From: Streptomyces niger
GTDB lineage: Bacteria; Actinomycetota; Actinomycetes; Streptomycetales; Streptomycetaceae
Length of the DNA: 64,000 nt
NCBI RefSeq assembly: GCF_000718305.1
Contig: NZ_JOFQ01000017.1
Location: 62,001-126,000 of the forward strand
Reading direction: 5' to 3'
Below, in pieces: positions 1 through 9,290 of this stretch; position 1 is the first letter of the stretch, and the number at the start of each line of letters is the position of its first letter. A model generated the notes under the pieces. That model did no database searches and was not told the DNA's origin. It worked only from the letters and a program-made list of their open reading frames with translations. A program made the translations under genes and the position numbers.

Positions 1-89
1 TTGCGCCCCCGGCGGCCGGAACTCCTGCGCGTACGGCGGACGTTGATCGCACGTAACCCGCCGGCGAACCGGATCCGAAGGAGCACGGT

Positions 90-1019
90 ATGACTGTCCG
101 ACTCGGACTGAGCCTCCCGCAGATGCGCCAGTACGACCTCGGCCGCGACGTGCCGGACGTGGCGCGCGCCGCGGAGCAGACCGGTTACGACAGCCTCTGG
201 GTCTTCGAGCGCGTGCTCTTCCCCGAGCCCGCGACCCAGGGGCTGTACGGCATACCGGGTCTGCCCTGGCCCGATCAGTACCGCTCGGTGGCCGATCCGC
301 TGGTGACACTGACGCTGGCGGCGGCGGCCACGGAGCGGGCCCGGCTGGGCACGAGCGTGCTCGTCGCCCCGCTGCACGTGCCGTTCCAGCTCGCCCGCAG
401 CCTTGCCTCGCTGGACGCGGCGAGCGGCGGCCGGGTGGTCGCCGGGCTCGGCACGGGCTGGTCCCTGGACGAGTACGCGGCGGCCGCGGTGGCTCCGTTC
501 GAGAAGCGCGGCAAGGTGCTGGACGAGCTGCTGGACGTGTGCCGCGCGGTGTGGGGCCCGGACCCGGTGGCGTACGAGGGCGAGCTGACCACGATCGCGC
601 CGTCCGAGGTCGGCCCCAAGCCGGCCCGGCCGATCCCGGTGCTGCTGCCGGCCAACAGCCCGCGGGCGCAGCGGCGGCTGGTGGACCGCGCCGACGGCTG
701 GATGCCGGCGGCGATGGGCGCCGACAAGCTGGCCGAGCAGTGGCGGCAGCTGCAGGAGCTGGCCGCCGAGCGCGGCCGCACGGCCCCGTTCGACAACGTG
801 GTGCGGGTGAACACCCAGCACACGGCGAAGGCGTACGAAGGCCAGGACCGCGCCCCGTTCCAGGGCAGCGTCGCGCAGATCGTGGCGGACCTGGCGGCCC
901 ATGCCGAGGTGGGTGTCGGGGAGATCCTGCTCGACCTCCAGGGCCGGTGCCGGGATGCGGAGGAGCTGAAGGACCTGGCGGCGGAGGTGTACGAAGCGGC
1001 GCGCGCGGCCGGGATATGA
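90..1019 (+). CDS. LLM-class F420-dependent oxidoreductase
   Basis: A 309-aa cytosolic enzyme of the luciferase-like monooxygenase (TIM-barrel) superfamily, which in Streptomyces usually uses coenzyme F420. The N-terminus VRLGLSLPQMRQYDL, the strand-helix segment RLGTSVLVAPLHVPFQLAR (about residues 86-104) and the GLGTGW turn near residue 120 are the family landmarks, and the length is typical. AAGGAG lies 7 nt before the ATG, which fixes the start. The gene stands alone, convergent with davB and separated from it by a strong hairpin. The substrate cannot be read from the sequence, and nothing ties it to the lysine genes beyond adjacency. Confidence 0.85.
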   Translation: MTVRLGLSLPQMRQYDLGRDVPDVARAAEQTGYDSLWVFERVLFPEPATQGLYGIPGLPWPDQYRSVADPLVTLTLAAAATERARLGTSVLVAPLHVPFQLARSLASLDAASGGRVVAGLGTGWSLDEYAAAAVAPFEKRGKVLDELLDVCRAVWGPDPVAYEGELTTIAPSEVGPKPARPIPVLLPANSPRAQRRLVDRADGWMPAAMGADKLAEQWRQLQELAAERGRTAPFDNVVRVNTQHTAKAYEGQDRAPFQGSVAQIVADLAAHAEVGVGEILLDLQGRCRDAEELKDLAAEVYEAARAAGI

Positions 1020-1021
1020 CG

Positions 1022-1055
1022 GCGGTCCGGGAGCTCGCACCGGCTCCCGGACCGC
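1022..1055. terminator. Bidirectional hairpin terminator between the LLM oxidoreductase gene and davB
   Basis: Perfect 13-bp arms (1022-1034 and 1043-1055, GCGGTCCGGGAGC and its complement) with an 8-nt loop, between two convergent genes. There is no T-tract, as is usual for Streptomyces terminators. Confidence 0.75.
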
Positions 1056-1126
1056 GGTGGACCAGCGGCTGACGACCGCCGGGGCTCCCCCTCCGAACCC
1101 CGGCGAGCGCGGGCCGCCGCCCCGGA

Positions 1127-2860
1127 TCAGTCCTCCGGCAGCTCGATCGGGGCGATCTCGTCGTACACGTCGCCCGGGCCCGGGTTGGTGGCGTCCGTGC
1201 CGCCGCCGAGGTGGTGCATCACGCCCCACACGGCGTTCAGCGCGGTCTGCACGGCGCCCTCGGCCCAGCCAGCGGTCCAGGAGATGTCGTCACCGGCGAG
1301 GAAGATGCCGCGCTTGTCCTCGGGAAGGAGGTCCTGCATGAAGTGCGTGAACAGACGGCGCTGGTAGCGGTAGTGGCCCGGCAGGTTGGCCTTGAACGCG
1401 CCCATGAAGTAGGGCTCGTTCTCCCAGGACACGGTCACCGGGTTGCCGATGATGTGCTTCCGGATGTCGACCTTCGGATAGATCTCCGAGAGCGACTTGA
1501 GCATGACCTCCATGCGCTCGTTGGCGTTCAGCGGCAGCCACTTCAGGCTGTCGTCGCACCAGGTGTAGGAGAGGCAGATGACCGCCGGCTCGTCCGGGCC
1601 GTTGTCGAGGAGGTAGGTGCCACGGGTCATCCGGTCCGTCAGCGTCATCGACATGACGTCGCGGCCGGTCGGGTTCCCGTTGTCGTCGACGGCCTTGTCC
1701 AGCCAGAACGGCCGGTCGACGGGCACGAACAGCTTGGAGGACTCCATGTAGTGGGTGCGCTCCATCGCCGTCCAGTGGTCGATGGGGAACAGTGCGTCGT
1801 CGCACTCGATCTTTGACAACAGCATCCAGGACTGCGCGGTGAAGACCGCCGCCCGGAAGGTGCGGATGTCGCCGGAGGCGTCGGTGACGGTGATCCGGTT
1901 GCCGGCCGTGCGGTGCAGCCGGGTGACGGCCGGGCGGGGCGTGCCGTCGTGCAGCGAGGAGAGGGACGTGCCCTGGGCCCAGTGCACGATCTTCGCGGGC
2001 TCGCGCTCCCACAGGCGCAGCGGGAGCTGCTGGCTGCCGCCGACGATGCCGCGGTGGTGGTCGTCGGCCTCGGTGTAGACGACGCGGAGGATCTCCAGGA
2101 TGGAGTTGGGGAAGTCGGTGTCCCAGCCGCCGGTGCCGAAGCCGACCTGGCCGAAGATCTCCCGGTGCCGGAAGGACTTGAAGGAGCTGGAGTCGCAGAG
2201 GAAGCCGTAGAAGGTCTGGTTGTCGAGCTTCTCGACGAGCTTGCCCCAGATCTCGCGGATGCGCGGGACGTCGCGCTCACGGAGGGCCCGGTTCATGTCG
2301 GAGAAGTCGGCGCCCTCCTCCAGGCAGGCGTTCCAGGCCTCGGCCACCTGACGGTAGACCTCGGGCAGGTCGTCGACGGTCTCGGCGTAGTGCGACTCGC
2401 CCTTGAGGTCGACGACGGTGGAGGGCGTCTCGGGCGCGAGCGGGTTCGGGAACGGCTTGGTCTCCAGCCCCACCAGGTCGATGTAGTGCTGCAGCGCCGT
2501 GGAGGACGGCGGGAAGCGCATGGCGCCCATCTCGGCGGTGAGCGAGGGGTCGCAGCCCTCGAAGCCGACGGTGCGCAGCCGGCCGCCGATCTGATCGGCC
2601 TCGTAGACGACGGGCTTGAGGCCCATCTTCATCAGCTCGTAGGCGGTGACGATGCCGGAGAGGCCGCCGCCGATGACCGCGACCTCGGTGCCGTGCTCGG
2701 TCGCGGGTATCTGGCCCAGGCCCGCGGGGTGGGCGAGGAAGTCGTCGTACGCGAAGGGGAAGTCCGGTCCGAACATGGTGATCGGCGGCAGGGGGCGCCC
2801 CCGGCCGTCGGCCGGTGGAGCGTCGGTGTGCTGGACAGCGGTGGGCACCGTGGACGTCAT
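1127..2860 (-). CDS. davB: L-lysine 2-monooxygenase (DavB-like FAD enzyme)
   Basis: Predicted 577-aa flavoprotein that decarboxylates and oxidises L-lysine to 5-aminovaleramide. The N-terminal block ITMFGPDFPFAYDDFLAHP (about 27-45), the FAD dinucleotide motif VAVIGGGLSGIVTAYELM (about 60-78) followed by VVYEADQIGGRLR, and the C-terminal FAD segment FLAGDDISWTAGWAEGAVQ match, from memory, Pseudomonas putida DavB nearly residue for residue in these blocks. The length (about 560 in DavB) also fits. The ATG at 2860 has AAGGAG upstream; an open frame continues to 3058 but lacks an SD and is of low complexity. davA lies 106 bp upstream on the same strand, as in the Pseudomonas dav pair. Other amine or L-amino-acid oxidases are the alternative, but the davA partner argues against them. 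Confidence 0.85.
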   Translation of the reverse strand: MTSTVPTAVQHTDAPPADGRGRPLPPITMFGPDFPFAYDDFLAHPAGLGQIPATEHGTEVAVIGGGLSGIVTAYELMKMGLKPVVYEADQIGGRLRTVGFEGCDPSLTAEMGAMRFPPSSTALQHYIDLVGLETKPFPNPLAPETPSTVVDLKGESHYAETVDDLPEVYRQVAEAWNACLEEGADFSDMNRALRERDVPRIREIWGKLVEKLDNQTFYGFLCDSSSFKSFRHREIFGQVGFGTGGWDTDFPNSILEILRVVYTEADDHHRGIVGGSQQLPLRLWEREPAKIVHWAQGTSLSSLHDGTPRPAVTRLHRTAGNRITVTDASGDIRTFRAAVFTAQSWMLLSKIECDDALFPIDHWTAMERTHYMESSKLFVPVDRPFWLDKAVDDNGNPTGRDVMSMTLTDRMTRGTYLLDNGPDEPAVICLSYTWCDDSLKWLPLNANERMEVMLKSLSEIYPKVDIRKHIIGNPVTVSWENEPYFMGAFKANLPGHYRYQRRLFTHFMQDLLPEDKRGIFLAGDDISWTAGWAEGAVQTALNAVWGVMHHLGGGTDATNPGPGDVYDEIAPIELPED

Positions 2861-2966
2861 GAGGGCGGGGCTCCTTGGAAAACCATGCGGGAAGGGAGGA
2901 AACGGGCAGGCGAGAGCCGCACCGGGGCGGCCGGGGCCGGACGGCCGGGAGGCGGGCGGGGCGGGC

Positions 2967-3764
2967 TCAGCCCAGGGAGCCGTACAGCTCCGGGCGGCGG
3001 TCCGACAGGTAGGTGTTGGCCTCGCGGGAGGCCGCGAGGAAGCCGGGGTCGACGTCACCGAGGACCATCTCCTCGCCGCGCCCGGCGCGGGCCCGTACGA
3101 CCCCGTCGGGCCCGGCCAGGGTGGAGAGCCCGACGAACTCGAACTCGCCCTCGGGGCCGGTGCGGTTGACGTACGCGACGTAGAGCTGGCTCTCGAAGGC
3201 GCGGACCGGGATCATCGCTTCGGCGACGAACTGGTACGGGTGCATCTGCGCGGTGGGCACCACGAGGAAGTCGGTGCCGGCCAGGGCGTGGGCCCGGACG
3301 TTCTCCGGGAACTCCACGTCGTAGCAGATCAGGAGGCCGATCCGGACGCCGGCCAGCTCGGCCTGGACGACGGGCTCGTCGCCGGGGGTGAACATCTCCT
3401 GCTCGAAGCAGCCGAAGAGGTGGGTCTTGCGGTAGTTCGCGAGGCGCGTGCCGTCCGGGCCGATCAGCTGCACGGAGTTGTGCACCTCCGTGCCGGCGCG
3501 CTCCGGGTAGCCGTAGGCGACGGCGATGCCGTGCTCGGCGGCGATCCGCGCGATCTCGTCGGCGCTCTCGCCGTCGGCGGGCTCGGCGAGCTCGCGTACG
3601 CCGGAGCCGATGGCGTAACCGGTCAGGTACAGCTCCGGGCAGGCCAGCAGCCCGGCGCCGGCAGCGGCCGCGTCCTCGGCGGCCCGGGCCAGCGCCTTGA
3701 GGTTGTACGCCACGTCGCCGGGCCGTCCCGAACTCTGGAGCAGGGCGGTGCGCAGCGCAGACAT
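2967..3764 (-). CDS. davA: 5-aminovaleramidase (DavA-like nitrilase-superfamily amidase)
   Basis: A 265-aa carbon-nitrogen hydrolase. The catalytic triad is visible: E44 in CPELYLTGY, K113 in NYRKTHLFG and C147 in LLICYDVEFPEN. The same three blocks and the total length match what I recall of Pseudomonas DavA, which hydrolyses 5-aminovaleramide, the product of DavB, to 5-aminovalerate and ammonia. The ATG at 3764 follows GAGGGG. The gene precedes davB on the same strand, consistent with one transcript. Enzymes for the next steps (5-aminovalerate transaminase, glutarate semialdehyde dehydrogenase) are not in the window. Another aliphatic amidase activity is possible but less likely given the neighbour. 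Confidence 0.82.
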   Translation of the reverse strand: MSALRTALLQSSGRPGDVAYNLKALARAAEDAAAAGAGLLACPELYLTGYAIGSGVRELAEPADGESADEIARIAAEHGIAVAYGYPERAGTEVHNSVQLIGPDGTRLANYRKTHLFGCFEQEMFTPGDEPVVQAELAGVRIGLLICYDVEFPENVRAHALAGTDFLVVPTAQMHPYQFVAEAMIPVRAFESQLYVAYVNRTGPEGEFEFVGLSTLAGPDGVVRARAGRGEEMVLGDVDPGFLAASREANTYLSDRRPELYGSLG

Positions 3765-3872
3765 GGGACCCCTCGGATGGTGCGTACGGCAGCTACGTGC
3801 CGTACGGGTGTGCGGAAGACGTCGCCCGGGAGGCGCCCCGCCGAAGGGGCGCGCTGCCGGAGGACCGGAAGA

Positions 3873-3900
3873 CGTCTAGACGGTACGGTCCGCGGAGCAA
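3873..3900 (-). promoter_or_regulatory. Tentative davA promoter
   Basis: On the minus strand TTGCTC (3900-3895) and TAGACG (3878-3873) are separated by 16 bp, just downstream of the TTGCGC array. The match to the vegetative consensus is only moderate and no start site is known. Confidence 0.3.
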
Positions 3901-3917
3901 GTGGTACAAGGCTGCAC

Positions 3918-3978
3918 CATTGCGCTCCACGTACCGATTCGTTGCGCCTTTCGAGCCGCTTTCGGCGATTCGTTGCGC
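3918..3978. promoter_or_regulatory. Triple TTGCGC operator array upstream of davA (putative Lrp sites)
   Basis: TTGCGC occurs at 3920-3925, 3942-3947 and 3973-3978, with start-to-start gaps of 22 and 31 bp. The second and third copies share the longer word GATTCGTTGCGC. The nearest copy is 156 bp upstream of the davA ATG. The same triplet, with gaps of 21 and 30 bp, lies 171 bp upstream of the permease start. The neighbouring Lrp/AsnC regulator is the obvious candidate protein; that link is inference. Confidence 0.55.
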
Positions 3979-3988
3979 TCCCGCGCGC

Positions 3989-4088
3989 GTCCGTACGCCC
4001 GACAGGGGGCAGGTCCGCACGCCCGAGGCCCGAGGGGGGTCAGGTCTGTACGCCCGAGGGGGCAGGTCCGTACGCCCGAGGGGGTCGG
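3989..4088. repeat. Four tandem imperfect ~22-bp repeats
   Basis: Units of the form GTCCGTACGCCCGAGGGGGCAG begin at 3989, 4013, 4044 and 4066. The second carries an internal 9-bp expansion. They fill the space between the end of the Lrp gene (4099) and the davA operator array, and together with those sites account for most of the gene-free stretch 3765-4098. Confidence 0.8.
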
Positions 4089-4098
4089 GGCGGGGGTG

Positions 4099-4554
4099 TC
4101 AGACGGGGGAGCCGGAGGAGAAGCGCCGCAGGAGCGGCGAGAGCACCAGGACGGACTTGGTCCGCTCGACGAAGTGCTCGCCCGCGATGCGTTCCAGGAC
4201 CCGCTCGAAGTGGCGCATGTCGGAGGCGAAGACCTGAACGAGGGCGTCCGCCTCACCGGTCACGGTGGAGGCGGACGCCACTTCGGGATAGCGCGCGAGG
4301 CCGCGGTGGATGGCCTCGGGCGAGGTGTTGCGACGGCAGTACAGCTCGACGAAGCCCTCGGTCTCCCAGCCGAGCACCGCCGGGTCCACCCGTACGGTGA
4401 ACCCGGTGATGGCTCCCTCGGTCCGCAGCCGGTCCACCCGGCGTTTGACGGCCGGTGCGGAGAGCCCGACCTCCTGTCCGATGTCGGCGTAGGAGCGGCG
4501 GGCGTCTTCCGCGAGGGCGTGGACGATGCGTTCGTCGAGGTCGTTCAGTCGCAC
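4099..4554 (-). CDS. Lrp/AsnC-family transcriptional regulator
   Basis: A 151-aa protein with the usual two-part layout: an N-terminal winged HTH (LDERIVHALAEDARRSYADI, then GLSAPAVKRRVDRL, about residues 5-45) and a C-terminal RAM ligand-binding domain (about 68-142). The GTG start at 4554 gives the canonical beginning MRLNDLDERIV; no strong SD is visible. Its start is 10 bp after the permease stop, so it is probably co-transcribed. davA and davB follow it on the same strand. It likely senses lysine or a related amino acid and controls both transport and catabolism through the TTGCGC arrays; the ligand is inferred from context. Confidence 0.85.
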   Translation of the reverse strand: MRLNDLDERIVHALAEDARRSYADIGQEVGLSAPAVKRRVDRLRTEGAITGFTVRVDPAVLGWETEGFVELYCRRNTSPEAIHRGLARYPEVASASTVTGEADALVQVFASDMRHFERVLERIAGEHFVERTKSVLVLSPLLRRFSSGSPV

Positions 4555-4564
4555 GAGGGGTTGT

Positions 4565-6052
4565 TCACTTCTGGTCGGTGGCCAATCGGGAGCGGCGCAT
4601 GCCGTAAGCGAAGTAGAACACGAGACCGGCCACCATCCAGACTCCGAACACCACCCAGGTGATCAGGTCGAGGCTGCCCATCATCCAGAGGCAGAGCACG
4701 AAGCCGATCGCGGGGAAGAGCGGCGACAGCGGCGTACGGAAGGTCCGCGGCATGTCGGGGCGGGTCTTGCGGAGCACGATGACCGCGACGTTGACCAGCG
4801 CGAACGCGAAGAGCGTACCGATGCTGGTGGCGTCCGCCAGCTGGCCGAGCGGCACGGCGGCGGCCAGGATGCCGCAGAACAGCGAGACGATGACGGTGTT
4901 GGCGCGGGGCGCGCCGGTCTTCGGGTGGACCTTGGAGAAGACCTTGGGCACCAGGCCGTCGCGGGACATCGCGAAGAGGATGCGGGTCTGGCCGTAGAGC
5001 ACGGTCAGCACGACGGAGGCGATGGCGACGACCGCGCCGAGGGCGAGCAGCACGGCCCAGAAGTTCTGGCCGGTGACGTTCTTCATGATCCCGGCGAGCG
5101 CGGCCTCGGTGCCGGAGAACTTCTTCCAGGGCAGCGCGCCCACGGCGACCGCGGCGACCAGGCAGTACAGCGCCGTGACGATGACCAGCGAGAGCATGAT
5201 GGCGCGCGGCAGGTCGCGCTGCGGGTTCTTGGCCTCCTCGCCGGCGGTGGAGGCGGCGTCGAAGCCGATGTAGGAGAAGAAGAGGGTGGCGCCGGCGGCG
5301 CTGACACCGGCCATGCCGAGCGGCATGAAGGGGGCGTAGTTGCCGGCCCGGATGCCCTGGAAGGCGACGCCGCAGAAGAGCAGCAGCGCGGCGATCTTCA
5401 CGGCGACCATGATGGCGTTGGCCCGGGCGCTCTCCTTGGCGCCGCCCAGCAGGAAGACCATCGCGAGCAGCACGACCAGCAGCGCCGGCAGGTTGAAGAT
5501 GCCGCCGTCACCGGGCGGCGCGGCGATCACGTCGGGGATGGTGAAGCCCACGGTGCCCGACAGCAGCTCGTTGAGGTACTGCCCCCAGCCGACCGCGACC
5601 GCGGCCACCGAGACGCCGTACTCCAGGATCAGGCACCAGCCGCAGACCCAGGCGACCAGCTCACCGAGCGTGGCGTACGCGTAGGAGTAGGAGGAGCCGG
5701 AGACCGGGATGGTGCCGGCCAGCTCGGCGTAGGACAGCGCCGAGAAGAGCGCGGTGATGCCCGCGATCACGAAAGAGATGACGACGGCGGGGCCCGCGTC
5801 GGGGACGGCCTCGCCCAGCACCACGAAGATGCCGGTGCCGAGCGTGGCGCCGATGCTGATCATCGTCAGCTGCCACATGCCCAGCGAGCGGCGGAGGCTG
5901 CCGCCCTCACCGTGGCCGGCATCGGCCACCAGGCGTTCGACGGGCTTGCGCCGCATCAGGGCGCCGAGCGTGCCGGTTTTGCCCCCGCGGGGCGGCGGGG
6001 GCGGGGAGTAGCTGCTGGTACCCAGGTCAGGCGGGGCGCCGGTGTCCGACAC
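4565..6052 (-). CDS. APC-family cationic amino acid permease
   Basis: A 495-aa integral membrane transporter with about 12 hydrophobic segments. Early motifs MISIGATLGTGIFVVLGEA (helix 1) and SALSYAELAGTIPVSGSSYS are typical of the CAT/YfnA branch of the APC superfamily, which takes up basic amino acids, as is FFSYIGFDAASTAGEEAKNP in the middle. The GTG at 6052 has AAGGAG at 8 nt spacing, so the longer frame upstream is rejected. It heads a transcript with the Lrp gene 10 bp downstream. With davA/davB nearby, lysine import is the natural proposal; substrate specificity is not proven by sequence. Confidence 0.85.
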   Translation of the reverse strand: MSDTGAPPDLGTSSYSPPPPPRGGKTGTLGALMRRKPVERLVADAGHGEGGSLRRSLGMWQLTMISIGATLGTGIFVVLGEAVPDAGPAVVISFVIAGITALFSALSYAELAGTIPVSGSSYSYAYATLGELVAWVCGWCLILEYGVSVAAVAVGWGQYLNELLSGTVGFTIPDVIAAPPGDGGIFNLPALLVVLLAMVFLLGGAKESARANAIMVAVKIAALLLFCGVAFQGIRAGNYAPFMPLGMAGVSAAGATLFFSYIGFDAASTAGEEAKNPQRDLPRAIMLSLVIVTALYCLVAAVAVGALPWKKFSGTEAALAGIMKNVTGQNFWAVLLALGAVVAIASVVLTVLYGQTRILFAMSRDGLVPKVFSKVHPKTGAPRANTVIVSLFCGILAAAVPLGQLADATSIGTLFAFALVNVAVIVLRKTRPDMPRTFRTPLSPLFPAIGFVLCLWMMGSLDLITWVVFGVWMVAGLVFYFAYGMRRSRLATDQK

Positions 6053-6222
6053 GGGGTGGCTCCTTAATCGCTGCCAATCAGGCGGCGGTGACCGAGGCGG
6101 TCCACATTCGGGCAGCACGAAGCAACCCGCACGGGGGGAACCGCCGAGCGGACGGTCCCCGCCACTCCACGTAACTTGCCTGACCTTAAGGCCCGCGCGC
6201 GACCTGCCGTAATGCGGGTTCC

Positions 6223-6279
6223 TTGCGCATTCGCGCACGATCCTTGCGCACGAACGGCCACGGCGGCCATTTGTTGCGC
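6223..6279. promoter_or_regulatory. Triple TTGCGC operator array upstream of the permease-lrp unit
   Basis: TTGCGC at 6223-6228, 6244-6249 and 6274-6279 (gaps 21 and 30 bp), with a related TCGCGC at 6231-6236. Spacing, orientation and distance to the start codon (171 bp) mirror the array before davA. The gene-free stretch 6053-6514 otherwise holds the guaB1 terminator at its right end and no further recognisable signal. Confidence 0.55.
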
Positions 6280-6421
6280 CTTGGCGGCGTGTTGAGGCCA
6301 TGGATTCCAAGGGCGGCGATATCGGGCGTGCAGCCGTGTCGGCCCGGAAGTAAGCGATCTCACGCCGCGCGGTCCCCGCGATGCCGCCCGGGACCCGGCA
6401 GAATGCGGGCCCCACCACGCG

Positions 6422-6466
6422 CACGGGCCCGGTCCCACGCGGCGTGCGCGCGGGACCGGGCCCGTG
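6422..6466. terminator. guaB1 hairpin terminator
   Basis: Arms of 20 bp (6422-6441 and 6447-6466) with a single mismatch and a 5-nt loop, 48 bp beyond the guaB1 stop on the minus strand. Confidence 0.75.
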
Positions 6467-6514
6467 AGGCGGGACGGCCGGCCGCTCGGAGCGGTCGTCG
6501 GCCGTGCCGTCGGA

Positions 6515-7999
<1,485 letters not shown>

Positions 8000-8157
8000 T
8001 CAGCACCGGTCCGGCGGCGGGTACGGCTGTGCCGGCAGCGGATCAGGCATCAAGCTCCTAGTCCATCATCGCCGATCGGGCACCGGATTGACGAGCTTCG
8101 GCCGCCGTTCGGCCAGGTTCTGTGTCATCACCCGACCGGTGCTCGCGCAGGCTGTGG

Positions 8158-8183
8158 CTTCACCCGAAATTGTGCGGGTGAAG
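8158..8183. promoter_or_regulatory. Perfect 9-bp inverted repeat upstream of the secreted-protein gene
   Basis: CTTCACCCG (8158-8166) and CGGGTGAAG (8175-8183) flank an 8-bp spacer, ending 36 bp before the ATG at 8220. A regulator operator is more likely than a terminator, because the gene on the left points away. The cognate protein is unknown. Confidence 0.45.
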
Positions 8184-8219
8184 GTAAACCCTCTGCATAC
8201 GGACGGCTTGCGGAGCGAC

Positions 8220-9227
8220 ATGCTCGCTTACCGTGCCGTGATGATCAGAAAAGCACTTCTCGCGTCGGGCATCGCCGGCGTGTCCCTCGCGACCATCGCA
8301 GCCACCGTCGCCTTCGCCGACGGCACCGAGCGGCCGGCCACCGCGGCGTCCGGGTGGCAGAAGGTCGGCGACGGGATGACCGGCGGCGTCAGCGGGCTGG
8401 CCGTCGCCGGTACCGGTCACGGCCGGATCGACACGATCGTGGCGCGGGACAACAAGGAAGCGGGCCAGGTCCGGCTGTCGGCCGTACGGCTGGCGCCCGG
8501 CCACGCACCCGTCGTACGGGATCTGCAGTGGGCCGGGAGCGAGGTGCCCAAGGATCTGGAGTCGGTGGCCGCGGTGCCCGGCCGGCCGGGCGAGTACACC
8601 ACGCTGAGCAGCGGCGACGGCGGGAAGTTCCGCCCGACGGTCTACGGCCTGAAGATCAGTGGCGACACGGCGACGGTCCGCTGGTCGACCCCGCTGCCCG
8701 AGACGAGGCACTACAAGGGCGACGACACGCAGAACTACGAGGCGTTCGCGGTCCACCGGGACCGGGCCACCGGGAAGGACGTCGCCGTCTGGGCGACCCG
8801 GGGCAGCAACGGCACCGCTTCGCAGGTGCGGTCGGCCGTCCTGCACCCGTCGGCGTCCGCGAAGGCGGTGTTCTCGCACGTCACCGACCCGGTCGCGTTC
8901 CGCGCGCCGTGGCCGGCGCGGGACGAGGTGCGGCACATCAGCGACCTGAAGATCGCGGCGGACGGGACCGTGGTGCTGTCGGCGGCCCAGGACCCGAACA
9001 AGAACTCCGGACCGTTCAGCTCCGCGGTCTTCGAAGCGGGCCGGCTGGCGGTCGACAAGGGCCGCCCCGAGCTGAAGCTGAGCAGGCCGAAGGAGGTCCG
9101 GCGGTACACCACGGCGGACAACCGCAAGATCGAGGCGGTCGCGCTGCTGCCCGGCGACCGGGCGCTGTGGGGCACCGACGACGAGGACTTCGGCGGCTCG
9201 GTGCTGCTGGACCACCTCGACGACTGA
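8220..9227 (+). CDS. Secreted protein of unknown function
   Basis: A 335-aa protein with a Sec-type signal peptide: positive n-region MLAYRAVMIRK, hydrophobic core LLASGIAGVSLATIAATV and a likely cut after AFA. The mature part is rich in short beta-like stretches (GLAVAGTGHGRIDTIVARDN, LESVAAVPGRPGEYTTL), suggesting a beta-propeller-like, phytase/esterase-like extracellular fold, but no catalytic signature is recognised. The ATG at 8220 has GCGGAG just upstream and is preferred; the ATG at 8241 (328 aa) is the alternative and keeps the signal peptide. It is divergent from guaB1 and preceded by the inverted repeat at 8158-8183. Confidence 0.7.
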   Translation: MLAYRAVMIRKALLASGIAGVSLATIAATVAFADGTERPATAASGWQKVGDGMTGGVSGLAVAGTGHGRIDTIVARDNKEAGQVRLSAVRLAPGHAPVVRDLQWAGSEVPKDLESVAAVPGRPGEYTTLSSGDGGKFRPTVYGLKISGDTATVRWSTPLPETRHYKGDDTQNYEAFAVHRDRATGKDVAVWATRGSNGTASQVRSAVLHPSASAKAVFSHVTDPVAFRAPWPARDEVRHISDLKIAADGTVVLSAAQDPNKNSGPFSSAVFEAGRLAVDKGRPELKLSRPKEVRRYTTADNRKIEAVALLPGDRALWGTDDEDFGGSVLLDHLDD

Positions 9228-9290
9228 CCCGTTCTGCGAGGGCCCCGCGGCGTAACGCACCCGAAACGCGGCGTCGGCAGAATCCCGGCC

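Noticed and set aside
2861..3058. N-terminal extension of DavB
   Set aside because: No SD at 3058; the extension is Pro/Ser-rich, runs into the davA end and is absent from the DavB family; AAGGAG precedes the ATG at 2860.
4526..6067. Open frame on the plus strand across the permease
   Set aside because: Composition (His/Gln/Glu/Gly runs) is typical of a complementary-strand artefact; the minus-strand frame has clear transmembrane helices and an SD.
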